Below, one piece after another: positions 22,121-32,575 of a stretch of 64,000 nt of DNA; the first letter of the stretch is position 1; every line of letters starts with the position of its first letter. The stretch spans positions 6,882,001 through 6,946,000 of the forward strand of contig NC_079232.1 of NCBI RefSeq assembly GCF_028502605.1. The letters run 5' to 3'. Under the pieces are notes generated by a model. The model saw nothing but the letters and a program-made list of their open reading frames with translations. It ran no database searches and was not told where the DNA came from. The stretch comes from Trichoderma breve (lineage: Eukaryota; Ascomycota; Sordariomycetes; Hypocreales; Hypocreaceae). The position numbers and the translations under genes were made by a program.

Positions 22121-23800
22121 TTAACCAAAAAACAATTGCCAGGGGAAGATCATTCGCAAAGAAAAACAAATACCCAGCAAGAATGAAATCTCAAGTAGAA
22201 GCGTTCTGTCAAACAGCTGTGGCTGCACATCTATAGCCGGCGAATCCGCCAGAATTTGAAGCTTTCGAGTCGCTCGAACCACGTCGGGATTAGAGCCCAG
22301 GTAACGCTCGGATTTAAAACTATTCACACGTCAGTCCCCCGAGATGCGGATCGCCATGAGCGCATAGTTGCTTCTCACCTCCAGTTGAGATTGGCTCTGA
22401 CTACGCATTTGATGCCCTCAATGTACTTTCGGACCTGAACGTCGGCCTCCTCTCCCCAGCTCGGCACACAGGCCTCTGCCCTGTCCCAACGCCGGTAGCG
22501 GTCTTCAAGGAGTTTGCCTACCTTGTCAAATGCTTCTTGTGCCGATAGTCCATTGAGTCGACAGGCCGTGACCATGTTGTGCGGCACTCCCTCTGCCTGC
22601 CCGAGAGTAAGCTTCTGTCATATGAAAGGGGAACGGGAGAGAGATTAGATGCTGACTTGTTCTTTGCGGTAGGACAGAATGTCATTTGATCTGCGCATGA
22701 TTCTGTGAGACATGGAACGCCAGGCGTGTACAAGTATTTAGGCAGAATCTTACATGGCTACCATGTCCATGCCGATGTTTTCCAGCTCCTGAATGACCGG
22801 ATGGTCAAACACCTCGTCCGGCACCTGGAGGCGATGCGCATATTCGACCAGGTGGTATAGGGGTCTGCAGCCCGCGGACTCTCGGCGGATCATGGCGATT
22901 TCTTCGAGCGTGGGGCGTTTTCCGGAAAACTGGTTATCGATCTGCACGAGTGCGCCTCGGCAATAACCTTGCATTGCGAGGGCAAATCTCCGTTGGACGC
23001 CTGAGTGAGGCTGTTAATATATGATGCGATGTTATGGTGGATAGTGAGGATCGTACCGGTGGGTGATTTCTAGTGACATGATCTGTTAGTAGAGGTGATG
23101 GGGAGACTGATACGATCCAGCACCGGGGCTTACATACCATGGCCATTCTTTTGACAACAGTATCGTGGAACTGTACAATCCGCAGGCGACCCTTGGTGCG
23201 GATGCCTTTCTTGGAAGCACTACTCAGCATGGGCATCATCAAGCTCTCCATTACGAGCTGGGATTCTTCCGGTCGATCGCGTAGGTGTCCATTGTCAAAC
23301 ACTAAGACTGTTGTCAGGTAACTTCAGTCATCGGGAGATGGTCGAGCTTACTGTCATCGTATGGAAAGACCTGTGGGGAGTCATGATGCTCGATTAGTAG
23401 AGCTCTTTTAGGGGCAAATTGTTTGGCTCATTATGATTCTTGCTTACCCAGTTTCCCCAGTCGCACAACGTTCGAAACCTCGATCGAGAAGCGTGCGGAG
23501 CGGCAATGGCGCAGAAATACGAGAAGTCGCATTTGTTAATCTTCTTTTTCATTTTCGGCCCAAAGGCGCAGAATCTTTTGCAAGACTGTCAGCACGTGGG
23601 ATGCTGGTGATGAGTGATACGACGACCAAAGAAGAAGGGGGAAAAGGTGCTGAAATTTACCTGCCCAGTGCTTCTTCCGACTCCACTTTGACAGCTTCAT
23701 AATGAGGATTTACTTCTGGTGCTTGCTTGAGGAAGGTTTGGAACATGTCAGGTAAGGAGACAGTGATTTGTTCTGGCTGCACTGCTTTGATATTGGACAT
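22121..23800 (-). CDS. Class I terpene synthase (sesquiterpene-synthase-like)
   Basis: Nine exons splice to 396 residues: 23661-23800, 23448-23574, 23352-23370 (19 bp), 23138-23301, 23057-23069 (13 bp), 22754-23000, 22657-22702, 22379-22614, 22121-22319. The metal-binding motif DDMFD follows FPY and is completed across an intron. The second motif, NDILSYRKE, fits ND(L/I)xSxxxE. The C-terminal RY pair is in SERYLG. These are the Mg2+/diphosphate ligands of farnesyl-diphosphate cyclases; the product cannot be predicted, though the sequence style resembles Trichoderma/Aspergillus sesquiterpene cyclases. The acceptor before 23574 is AAAAG, chosen because the nearer CAG is out of frame. The end is odd: about 50 residues follow the RY motif, the last 25 strongly hydrophobic. 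It is divergent from the oxygenase gene at 25073. Confidence 0.88.
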
Positions 23801-23881
23801 GGCGATGGATTTTGGCTGTGCAATTCATTACTATGGAGGAGTATATGACGATGACTGCTCACAAAGCTTTGACATACGGGC

Positions 23882-23890
23882 TATATATAT
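23882..23890 (-). promoter_or_regulatory. TATA box of the terpene synthase gene
   Basis: TATATATAT lies 82-90 bases upstream of the ATG at 23800 on the minus strand. It is AT-symmetric, so orientation rests on the neighbouring gene. Confidence 0.5.
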
Positions 23891-24948
23891 CATGACATAT
23901 TTTCCGTTCCAGCACTACAATGAACTGAATCAATCATACCGCTAAGTCCACAAACAGGGCAGCAGGATGATGCTAGAGGAGGACGGACCACCAGCCAAAG
24001 GGGCCGATTCTTAGGATGGCTCCTCAATAGACTGTCACTGCGAATAAGCCCCGAATGAAAAGCGGGCAAAGGGGATATTTGGAGATATGGGCTGATTTTC
24101 TTGTCCTACTACGATGGCATTACGGAATTGGTTAGTTGGATGGATCGGGAACCTCGAAACCATCATCACCGCCTTGGATCTTATTAAAGGGTATATCCGG
24201 AAACAAGTTGGAAACCGAGCATTGTTCCATCTAGACGTGGCGGTAAGCTTCGGCCAACGAATGCACGGAGGATCTACGCGTGATTTTTGAATATTTTTTT
24301 TATCCCACAGTATTGGTTGGTCGAACTCAAGGAGCGCCTTGATTCCAAAAGTTGACACGGAGTGACATGTGAGCATAACGGATGACGTGCTGTCTCAGTT
24401 GAATAGGTATGGAGAGTCATCGTGATTTCCAGTCATTATATGTTTATTACTGAATGACTTTGGTTTCAATTTGGACGCGCGGGCATCTCAGGTGAGCAAA
24501 GGGAATGAAAAGACGTTGGTGGCTGTTGGGTGGGTGAAACGTGAGATCGGGTGGCGCTAAGGAGATTGGATGGAACCGGCGTGGCCCGAAGAGGCTTTGG
24601 CAATACGTTTGGACGGTATTGTGATGGTGAAAGTCTGTTGGCTGTGACATGGGATGGTGGCGAAGAGGGAGAATCGGGTTGTTGGTTTGTCGACAATGCG
24701 TTGTGTACTGCGTATGAATGACATTAGTGCAAATTGTTCATTCTGTATGCACTGAAGAAGTATTGCGTGCACGCAAATCTTCAGCACGTTGGCAGTGGTG
24801 TTGGGTCTTTGAGGGAAGTTCAGCTACGTATAGCTCATTTGAGGGCGTACTTGATGTGTTTGTTGGCTGGCTCCGACTCGTTAGTGTAAGGGCATAATGG
24901 GGATCAATGGGTTGTCTGGAAATGTGGTGTATGAATGACTGGTATGCT

Positions 24949-24956
24949 TTATATAT
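24949..24956 (+). promoter_or_regulatory. TATA-like element of the MpaB-like oxygenase gene
   Basis: TTATATAT lies about 120 bases upstream of the chosen ATG at 25073 and about 55 bases upstream of the uORF ATG. Confidence 0.45.
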
Positions 24957-25008
24957 GTTTCTCGTCGAGAACATCCACCTTTGAGTGTCGTAAAAGGCCT
25001 TGACCCCC

Positions 25009-25032
25009 ATGCAGTCCAGAGTTGCGTGTTGA
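25009..25032 (+). other. Upstream open reading frame (uORF), 7 codons
   Basis: ATG at 25009 opens MQSRVAC followed by TGA at 25030, forty bases before the oxygenase ATG and downstream of the TATA-like element, so it should be in the mRNA leader. Such uORFs can lower translation of the main frame. Confidence 0.4.
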
Positions 25033-25072
25033 TATCTCTCGAAATCTGTTCAAGCGCCAAGTCAGCACCGCC

Positions 25073-26449
25073 ATGGCATTCCATACGGTGGGAAACTACA
25101 CATTTCAGTGGACAGACCTTCATTTGCCTCGAGAAAAGACCGATCCCCTGCGCCACGAGTACGACACACTGGGACACGATGCCGTTAAGAAGCTGCAGCA
25201 GATTGCGAGGGAGTTGAAGGGAGATGCAGCAGTCAAGCCCACGCTTTGTCCCGGTGGCTTCGACATGTATGCCGTTCTCCGGGATCATCACACCGAAGAC
25301 GAGACATTGGATAGGCTCTGGAGAGAGCTTCATACGGTGCCGGAGTGGGTGGACTGGGAGCAGATTGAACGTGGACAGAAATTCTTCTACCGCTATGCTG
25401 CGGCGAATATGGTGGGCTTTTTGCTACAGGCTTTCTTTGGAGAGAACTCTGCGGCGCCGGGTGTTATTGAGGTCCTGATGCGAACAGGGGGCTTCTCGCC
25501 AAAGGTGCTGGTCCGTCGACTGCTGGAAACGTTTCAGCATCTTTTGCAAGTTACGTCGAGTCTTGAGTCGATTCAACCGAGAGGTCAAGGCCACACAACG
25601 ACGATTCGAGTTCGTCTGCTTCATTCTGCGGTGAGGGAGCGAATACTCAGACTGGTGGAGACTCGACCCGACTATTTCGATGTGGCCACGTACGGAGTGC
25701 CTGTGAATATTCTGGACTCGATACATAGCATCACGACGTATTCGTGTAATCCGATGTGGTTTCAGCTGCCGCAGATGGGCGTGTTTCCAACGGAGCAAGA
25801 AAAAGAAGACTATATCGCCCTATTTCGTTACGTTGGCTATCTTTTGGCGACTCCCACCGAGTATTTTGCGAGCGTGGCTCAGGCCAAAGCCACCATGGAG
25901 AGCCTGTTGCTTCACGAACGGAGCGTCACTGCGAACTCGCTGATTATCGGGCACAATCTCATGGAGACGGTGAAAGACATGGCTCCGTTTCACATATCCG
26001 AGGGCTTCATCGAAGCTGGGAGTCGCGTCCTCAACGGCGATGCCCTGAGCGATTCTCTAGGTCTTGGGAGGCCTGGGATGCTGGCGTATGCGTGTTGGAA
26101 GGGTCATTGCTGGTTTGTGCGAGTGCTGGCCCTGGCGCAGAAATGGATCCCGGGTGCTGATGAGGCTGTGGTGCGATATTTCAGAATGACGCTGTATGAT
26201 GCTATTGTGAATAGTAGGAAGGGGCTTGGAGGGAGGTTATCGAAGATGGATTTCAAGTATGTGCCGGAGATGGATAAGATGACTAAGAGGGAGGGGAGTG
26301 GACGAGGGTTGTTTGTGGGTTCGTTTGTTGAGAGGCCGGTTGAGACGTTTTATCTTGCGGTGTTTGTGGTAGGAAGTGTGTTTTGGCTGGGGATTGCATC
26401 GGTGATGATTTTGGGATTATTGAGGATGTTGAAACTGGGTTTGATGTAG
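25073..26449 (+). CDS. MpaB / rubber-oxygenase-type haem oxygenase (DUF2236), membrane-bound
   Basis: An intronless gene of 458 residues. The family signature is IRVRLLHSAVRERI; His184 in it corresponds to the conserved histidine proposed as haem ligand in Lcp/MpaB-type oxygenases. Before it lies EVLMRTGGFSPKVLVRRLLETFQ, as in other DUF2236 proteins, and after it WFQLPQMGVFPTEQEKEDYI. The C-terminus has one membrane span (FYLAVFVVGSVFWLGIASVM), suggesting ER anchoring. MpaB of the mycophenolic acid pathway cleaves a farnesyl chain oxidatively; a terpenoid substrate here is inferred from the divergent terpene synthase next door. The frame extends 17 codons upstream, but ATG 25073 (context CACCGCCATGG) is a far better start. 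Confidence 0.85.
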   Translation: MAFHTVGNYTFQWTDLHLPREKTDPLRHEYDTLGHDAVKKLQQIARELKGDAAVKPTLCPGGFDMYAVLRDHHTEDETLDRLWRELHTVPEWVDWEQIERGQKFFYRYAAANMVGFLLQAFFGENSAAPGVIEVLMRTGGFSPKVLVRRLLETFQHLLQVTSSLESIQPRGQGHTTTIRVRLLHSAVRERILRLVETRPDYFDVATYGVPVNILDSIHSITTYSCNPMWFQLPQMGVFPTEQEKEDYIALFRYVGYLLATPTEYFASVAQAKATMESLLLHERSVTANSLIIGHNLMETVKDMAPFHISEGFIEAGSRVLNGDALSDSLGLGRPGMLAYACWKGHCWFVRVLALAQKWIPGADEAVVRYFRMTLYDAIVNSRKGLGGRLSKMDFKYVPEMDKMTKREGSGRGLFVGSFVERPVETFYLAVFVVGSVFWLGIASVMILGLLRMLKLGLM

Positions 26450-27602
26450 ATGTGATGTGATGTGTGACTCTTTTGGTGTTTTGGTTGGGTTGGGTTGCTG
26501 TTTTGTTAGTTGCTAATTATTACCCCATACTCAGCACAACATTAATGATAGTATATGCTTATTTCACGGCTAAAACATGCATAGATACTAGGTAACTGAT
26601 CAACATGAAAATCAGCAGTAAAATAATAATACAGTTCCCTCTTTTGAACAAAAAATAGACAAACAATGGCTGTTGCCGGGTAAGTAGGTAGGCTTAGGAG
26701 GCTCTCTGGGGGCGGCCAAAGCTGACTCAGGCTTCCTTCAGCCCAACCGGATATAGGAAATACCAGTCACCTCCATGCATATGCCCGAACAAATGGCGAA
26801 CACGAAGCTGAAACTGAAGCCAAGGGGGTCGGCGACTACTAGGTATTTATTGTAGATTATTTTTAATTTGCAGCCACGCGATGGGAACGAAACAACCGCA
26901 GCGAGCGGCAGTCGCGCCACTAGCAGATGCATCTCAGTTACAGTAGTTCAGTTGAATCCTTCGCGGGCCCTGAAACTACCCTAGACTACCCTGGCTTGGC
27001 CTACCCTGGAGACTGGAGAAACAAAACAATTTAGAATAGGGCTCCAGGCTAGTTCCTGTTTGGGTCTTTTGGTTGGGCTGACTAGGCTCGGACCGGCTTA
27101 GTCATGGATTGCTGTAGCCTGTGGCTTGGGTCCTAATAATAAAATCAGGGCTTGGCGCAGCCGCTAAAGCGCATTAAAATCTGACAGAGCGTTTGCCGAT
27201 CCGCGGGAGAAGGTTGTTGCGCGCCGGTGAGTACGTGGGACTACCGGAATACGGCACGCTGGGCGTTGTTTGCGGGCGAGAGTGCGGTACCACAGAGGTG
27301 GCGTGTACAAGCCACATGAGCATGGAATACTCTCGTACTGGTTCTACCAAAAGTACTAGCAGGACAGCAATGTCTCATTGTGTGACAAGAATGAGGAAAA
27401 AGAGCGGCAGAAAAAAGGAGAGAGGCGGCGGGTGTGGCGGGACAAGGGAAAGATTTGGAGGCCGGGCTAGGCAAAACAGAGCCTCAATTTTTTGTTGAGG
27501 GTGTGCGAGTGGTGTACGGAGAAGAGCAGGGAATAAAAAAGGGAAAAAAAGAAGTAAACAAGGCTAATTAAGGTAATTATGATTACATATGTGCATGTAT
27601 AC

Positions 27603-27627
27603 TTTTTTATTTTATTTTATTTTATTT
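27603..27627. repeat. (ATTTT)n microsatellite
   Basis: Four consecutive ATTTT units in a T-rich run within gene-free DNA. Confidence 0.8.
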
Positions 27628-28401
27628 GGATGCGCTGGCGTTACTCGTATATGCATGAAATGACAAAATAACAAAAACACAAACCATAAAGCACATGGTG
27701 TGGGTTGTGGGTTGTGGATTGGGATTGAGTCAGTAATATGAGTTTAGTCAGTGATTGTTTAATCAGACAGAGAGCAAAACGGAAACATACCTAGGTAAGG
27801 AACAAAAGAAAAAAGCATCTGATAATGCCTGCTTCAGAGACTAACTCCCACTACGGATTACCACTACTGTTGTCCCGAACCACCGTACTCGGGCTAAAGC
27901 TCCCACGACTTTGCAGTAACGAGGCCAGGTCGGCGATCCAGGGGTGGTTGGACGAACCATAGCTTATAATATGATATCCTCCGTAGCTGGGCCTCGTAAT
28001 CTGCTAGCCTAGTAGGGCTCAATCCATTCAGCCCCTGTCTCTGGCAAACTTGCAGGGGTCACAGCCTGGCAGCGCGGTGGATACGAATTAGATTGATCAC
28101 GTTGGATTATAGGTTCCAGGATACAGGATACTTGCAGGCAAGCAGGATTCCAGGATACCATCCAGCCATCACAGCCCAGCCCAGCACAGCACGGCATCCT
28201 CGTAGACCGTTATTGATACTCACTCTTACAGGGCTGACGGATTGGCCTTGGGGGTCCCGCGCCGAAACGGGCAACGCCAGCGATTTGTATGCTTTGGGGT
28301 ATAAGTTGCATGCCCCAGTCATTATTAATAGAAGACCGTACCGTTCTCTTTAGCCGAGCTGTTCTTTTGGAATCGCCTCCCACCTTTTTTTCTCTTCCCT
28401 T

Positions 28402-28425
28402 CTGATGCTGATGCTGATGCTGATG
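28402..28425. repeat. (CTGATG)4 microsatellite
   Basis: Four exact six-base units, upstream of the lectin-like membrane protein gene. Confidence 0.85.
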
Positions 28426-28747
28426 CTTGCCCCAGTTTAGTGGCACCGCTCTTTTTCGGGGGATCTGACGGGCGTTTTTTCTCTGGTCTCGTAGTCTTTC
28501 TTCCTCTCTCGCGCCTACCTCTTGCTCCTCTTTTTTTCTTCTTCTTCTCCTTTCTCCATCTTCTCTTCGATTCACTCGTTTTATACTTTTGGGTAATCCA
28601 TCCGCTTTCTCCTCCTCTCTTGCTACCTTGTTGAGCGGAGAGCGGGAACGCTGAGCTAAGCGGTCCGTTGCTTGCTTGAGCTTGAGCTGTGGGCTACCGT
28701 TATCGTATCGACTTTCACCTCATCTCATCACCATAATCATAATCATC

Positions 28748-30602
28748 ATGAACATGGCCAGGAGCTGGAGCGTGGCTGCGCTGGCGGCCAGCAGCCTCAT
28801 TGGCACTGTCAGCGGCACGTCCATGTACGCCTTTTACCCGGGCCCTGACAAGGGCGCCCAGATTGGCACGCAGGATCCCAAGACGGGCGATATCTGGGTC
28901 AACAACTGCAATGCCCAGATTGACGGGGCGCCGCTGTTTCCCACGTCGAACCCCAATGTGCTGAAGACTGGAAACAAGCCCAAGAAGGGCGGCAGCATGG
29001 CGGCTACGGGCTGGTGGGATTCACAGAAGGTGGTGGTGAGTAAAAACATGTTTTCTTTTTCACTTTTTCTTTTGGGTGTGACGATCATGGCGGGGGAAGA
29101 GAGATATCATCAAATATTGGGTCCTGATAATAGGATCTGCATACATGTGATGGATGCCTGACAGTCGGGGGATATTTGCTAATCATTTTAACCAAAAGGC
29201 CTCCGTCTTCTGGCACTCAGCCGATGGGAAAATCATGAACGGCTTTTACAACTGTGATCCCGAGTCCGGCACCTTTATCCAGGCCGGCGAGTACACCATC
29301 TCGGACACGGCAAATGTCACAGACATCCACCCCAACACCGGCCTCTCCGTCGAGCTGTTGGGCAGCACTGCCGGATACCGAGTCTACTATCACGACAAGG
29401 ACAGCCAGGTCCATCAGCTGTCCTACACCACCAAAACGGACTGGAACTACTACGGCGCCGTGTCGCAGGATCCCACGTTTAGCCAGGCGCTGGCCTCGCT
29501 GCATTCCGGCAACAACAACATCACCGTCATCTCCCCCAAGAACGACAAGGATGTCGAGGTCTCACGCTACAACACCGATGGCACCTGGCACATTAGTATG
29601 TCTTTTCTTGTCCTGCTTGTTTCATCCGTTTCACTTTTGTTTTCATTGTTTCCCAAGCTTTACAAACAAAAGCGTTTGTCCTGGCTCCCACGCTGACCTC
29701 CCCTTGTAGCCGCGTTCCCAGAGGCAATTGAGAATTCTCCCACAAACAAAACGGCGCCCTCCAAGATCGGCATTGACCCGGATGTGAAGCCCAAGTTCTC
29801 TCTTCCCGCCTGGAATGGCAAGCCCGGAGGCTTGGGCGCCGCCGTCGACAAGTCCAACACTCGCACTGCCTTTTATATCGGCAGCGACAGGAGGCTCTAC
29901 GAGGTCGCCAGCATCAACTTTATCTGGCAAAACATGCCCAACCAGACCGCAGCGGCGTGGCCTTTGGCTGACGACGCAAACGCCGAGCTGGCCGTCACTT
30001 ACAACCAGGCTACTAGCGAGGCTTGGGTTTACTACGTTTCAAACAGCAGCCTCATCCAGGCCTACCGAGGCTCCGACGGCACATGGAGCAATCACACGGT
30101 GCTACCAACCTCGACCGGTTCTACTGGAGGCGGTTCCGGCAGCGACGGCGACGGTTCCGGATCCGGAGACGACAACAGCAAGGCACCCAGCTCCGGACTT
30201 TCCGGGGGAGCCAAGGCCGGCATCGGCATCGGCGTCAGCGTTGGAGCCATCGGCGTCGGTCTGCTCGGCCTCCTCTTCTTCCTCCGCCGCCGGAAACAGC
30301 GAGCGGCCGCCATGGCCGCCGAGGCGGACAAGGAGCAACCGCCCATCAACTTGGGTCAATACCACTCTCCCAGCGAGCAGGCTTTGTATTACATGGCTGA
30401 CGGAAGCGTAGCACCGGCATACACCCCGCAGACGCCGTACGACTCACCGGACGCCGTGAAGAAGGCCACGCCCGACATGAACATGCACCCGGCCAACATG
30501 GCCTCGCCGCTGGTGGAGATGGAGCAGCCGCCGACGATTTATGAGTTGCCGCCGACGAATTTTAGTTATGAACTTCCTGCGGAGACTGTGGAGCGCAGGT
30601 GA
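28748..30602 (+). CDS. Type I membrane protein with fucose-lectin-like ectodomain
   Basis: Three exons (28748-29035, 29199-29595, 29710-30602) give 525 residues. MNMARSWSVAALAASSLIG starts a signal peptide ending near SGTS. The ectodomain (about 25-360) consists of repeating motifs such as SVFWHSADGKIMNGFYN, GYRVYYHDKDSQVHQL and AFYIGSDRRLYEV, typical of the beta-propeller blades of fungal fucose-specific lectins (PF07938). A Ser/Gly/Asp linker leads to a transmembrane helix (about 399-422, GIGIGVSVGAIGVGLLGLLF) with RRRK stop-transfer, then a Pro/Tyr-rich cytosolic tail (APAYTPQTPYDSP). This layout suggests a cell-surface sensor or adhesion protein; the ligand is unproven. The pyrimidine-rich leader is typical of well-expressed fungal genes. 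A frame-open ATG lies 24 codons upstream but would bury the signal peptide. Confidence 0.82.
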
Positions 30603-31026
30603 CTCTTGGGGAACGGCGCTGATGGCCGACAGTAAGAGAAAATTCTGTGTAACGAACGCTCTTATTATCATTTTTTTTATGTGGTTCCTCTTTTTTTTGT
30701 TTATATATACATATACCTCTCTTGTGTAAAGATCTCTCTTTATTAGAGCAACACGATTTTGAATAAGCACTAGCGATTTTTTTCTTTTCATTTTTACACT
30801 CGACAATTTTTATAATGTGTTTTGCTGTAATGGCTTGGATGTTGAAGGGAGGGGAGATGTGAGATGCGTGGTTCGTCTTCATCAACGAGGGGGATAATTT
30901 AAGAATAGCAATGACTATTTTACTTCTGAACATTGAATCATTACACATTGATATATATGTATGGATACGAATATATACAGCAATTCCCGTTGAGTCTTTG
31001 GGTATATACACATTTTCTCTGCCCGT
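30603..31026. other. Convergent 3' region
   Basis: Between the 3' ends of the lectin-like gene and the GH71/99-like gene; AT-rich with T-runs, as expected for terminators. No gene seen. Confidence 0.55.
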
Positions 31027-32575
31027 TTATTTGACAGCAGCCGCAAACGCAGCGGCCTTTTGTCCACCGAGCTCGAGGTAAAAAGCAGTGTCGGCAAAGG
31101 TGTTGTCGTAGCCCACGAACTTTTCGTTGGTGGGGAGCTGGTTGTTTTTCAAGCATGGCAGGCTTTGGGTACCTATTTGGATAACACACACAAACACGTT
31201 AGAAGCTGAAGATGTAGGTATGGGGATGATGGGACTCACCTTCGTTGATTTCGTCAAACATGGCGTTGAACGCAAACAGGGGCTTGACTGCCAGGCCAGT
31301 GATTGCGTCGGCTTGCATCGAGTAGAAGGAGCCGTTGAAGCGGGGGAAGTAGTCAAAGTTTGCGGGGGTGTTGACGCCGTTGAGGTGGTAGGCTGAGGTG
31401 CCGGGCCAGATGAGGGGGGCGTGGTCGATGCCGAGGGATTGGAGGGTTCTAGGGAGGAGGATTGAGTTAGAAGGTTTGCGAGTAGAAGAGAACGGCAAAC
31501 AAAGAACGAGACAGCACTTACTGAGAGTCGGGAATCTGAGTCGTCGTGTGGTATCCCTTCAAGTAACCACCGTTGCTAAAACTTCCCACAGTCCAAGGGC
31601 TAATCAAGTTGGCCGCCTTGTACGCCGACGCAAAGCCCGTGTTTGCCCTCACATCCGTGCCAAAGTTGGCGGGCACGCCAAAGCCAACATACGCGCCGGC
31701 GTTCTTGAGCTGTGTGGCAATGTTTGCGCCGTCGGTGACGTTAATGGCGACGGTGGGGAAGCCCACGCCAAACACCATGACGGCGGGCTTGCCGTTGTGG
31801 TGGATGTAGGCGGACGAGGTGGTGTAGGGCTTGATCTTGGAGTTGTAGTCGGCGAGGATCGTAGATGCGACGCTGGCGGAGGCGGAGTTTCCGCCTGAGG
31901 CGTCGTATTCGACCATGAAGCCTCGGCCGTATTTGACGGCGGCGGCTTCGACTTGGTTGAGGATCTGGGGGTTGGTGAATGCGTTAGTTGGTGCTGGAGT
32001 CTCTTGTCTTTTGCAACTCCGTGTAGATGGGGGCGAAACTGACTGTGATGAAAGAGGCATCGGTGAGATGACTGAGGAATCGTTGTACAATGATTCCGTC
32101 AATTCCATACTGCTGCATCCACTTAAAGTGCAAGTCGACAACTCCCTGGCAAGTGTTGTCGTAGAGTTGCACCGGTTGGCCATTGGGTGCTGTCAAAGTT
32201 GACGTGAAGAGGCAGTTGGCCGGATACTGGCTGACATCGGGCACAAACTCGAATTCAACTAGATTCACTCGTGTCAGCAACAATTCTTCAACCTGAACAA
32301 TATCTATTTTAAGCATTGTTTCAAAGAGCAAGTTCAAACATACCATTGCCAGGTCCTGGAGTTCCGCCGTTGGGAGACCAGTGGTTGTTAACACCGGATG
32401 CTGGCTTGCGGAACCAGCCTTGATAGCCGTACAGCCACTTGCCCTTCAACGTCGATGTATCAACTGCTGCTGCTCTGGCATACTCTTGATGAACCTTTGC
32501 GTGTCCCTCATGGCCGTGGGCTACTGCCGTTGAGGCTGCAGCAGCCAGCAACAATCCAGACAAAGTAGCACGCAT
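31027..32575 (-). CDS. Secreted GH71/GH99-like glycoside hydrolase
   Basis: Five exons (32344-32575, 32044-32258, 31522-31964, 31240-31448, 31027-31172) give 414 residues. A signal peptide (MRATLSGLLLAAAASTAVA) is followed by HGHEGH. The catalytic TIM-barrel motifs fit the GH99_GH71-like group often annotated 'xylosidase/arabinosidase': KWLYGYQGWF near the N-terminus, HFKWMQQYGIDGIIVQRF, FMVEYDASG, PLIWPGTSAYHLNG, and FNAMFDEINEG, the last with acidic residues typical of the active site. It should cleave an extracellular glycan; the substrate is unknown. Introns are 52-80 bases, each with in-frame GT..AG. Within this fold the two catalytic carboxylates cannot be assigned without an alignment. 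Confidence 0.8.

Larger units (their letters stand above)
23801..25072. other. Divergent promoter region, terpene synthase / oxygenase
   Basis: 1.27 kb between two divergent genes that probably belong to one pathway. It has a TATA-like element near each gene (23882-23890 and 24949-24956) and a short upstream open frame before the oxygenase gene. Open frames inside have no motif. Confidence 0.55.
26450..28747. other. 2.3 kb intergenic region with simple repeats
   Basis: It contains the oxygenase terminator, an ATTTT run at 27603-27627, a CTGATG repeat at 28402-28425, and a long pyrimidine-rich stretch at about 28480-28620 that should be the promoter/leader of the lectin-like gene. No gene recognised. 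Confidence 0.5.

Noticed and set aside
6771..26449. One large biosynthetic cluster including the P450 and the terpene synthase
   Set aside because: The P450 is about 13 kb from the terpene synthase with unrelated genes and a gene desert between; only the two divergent genes are supported as a unit.
30023..30411. Long overlapping frames inside the lectin-like gene
   Set aside because: GC-rich, low-complexity shadows of the Gly/Ser linker coding region in other frames.
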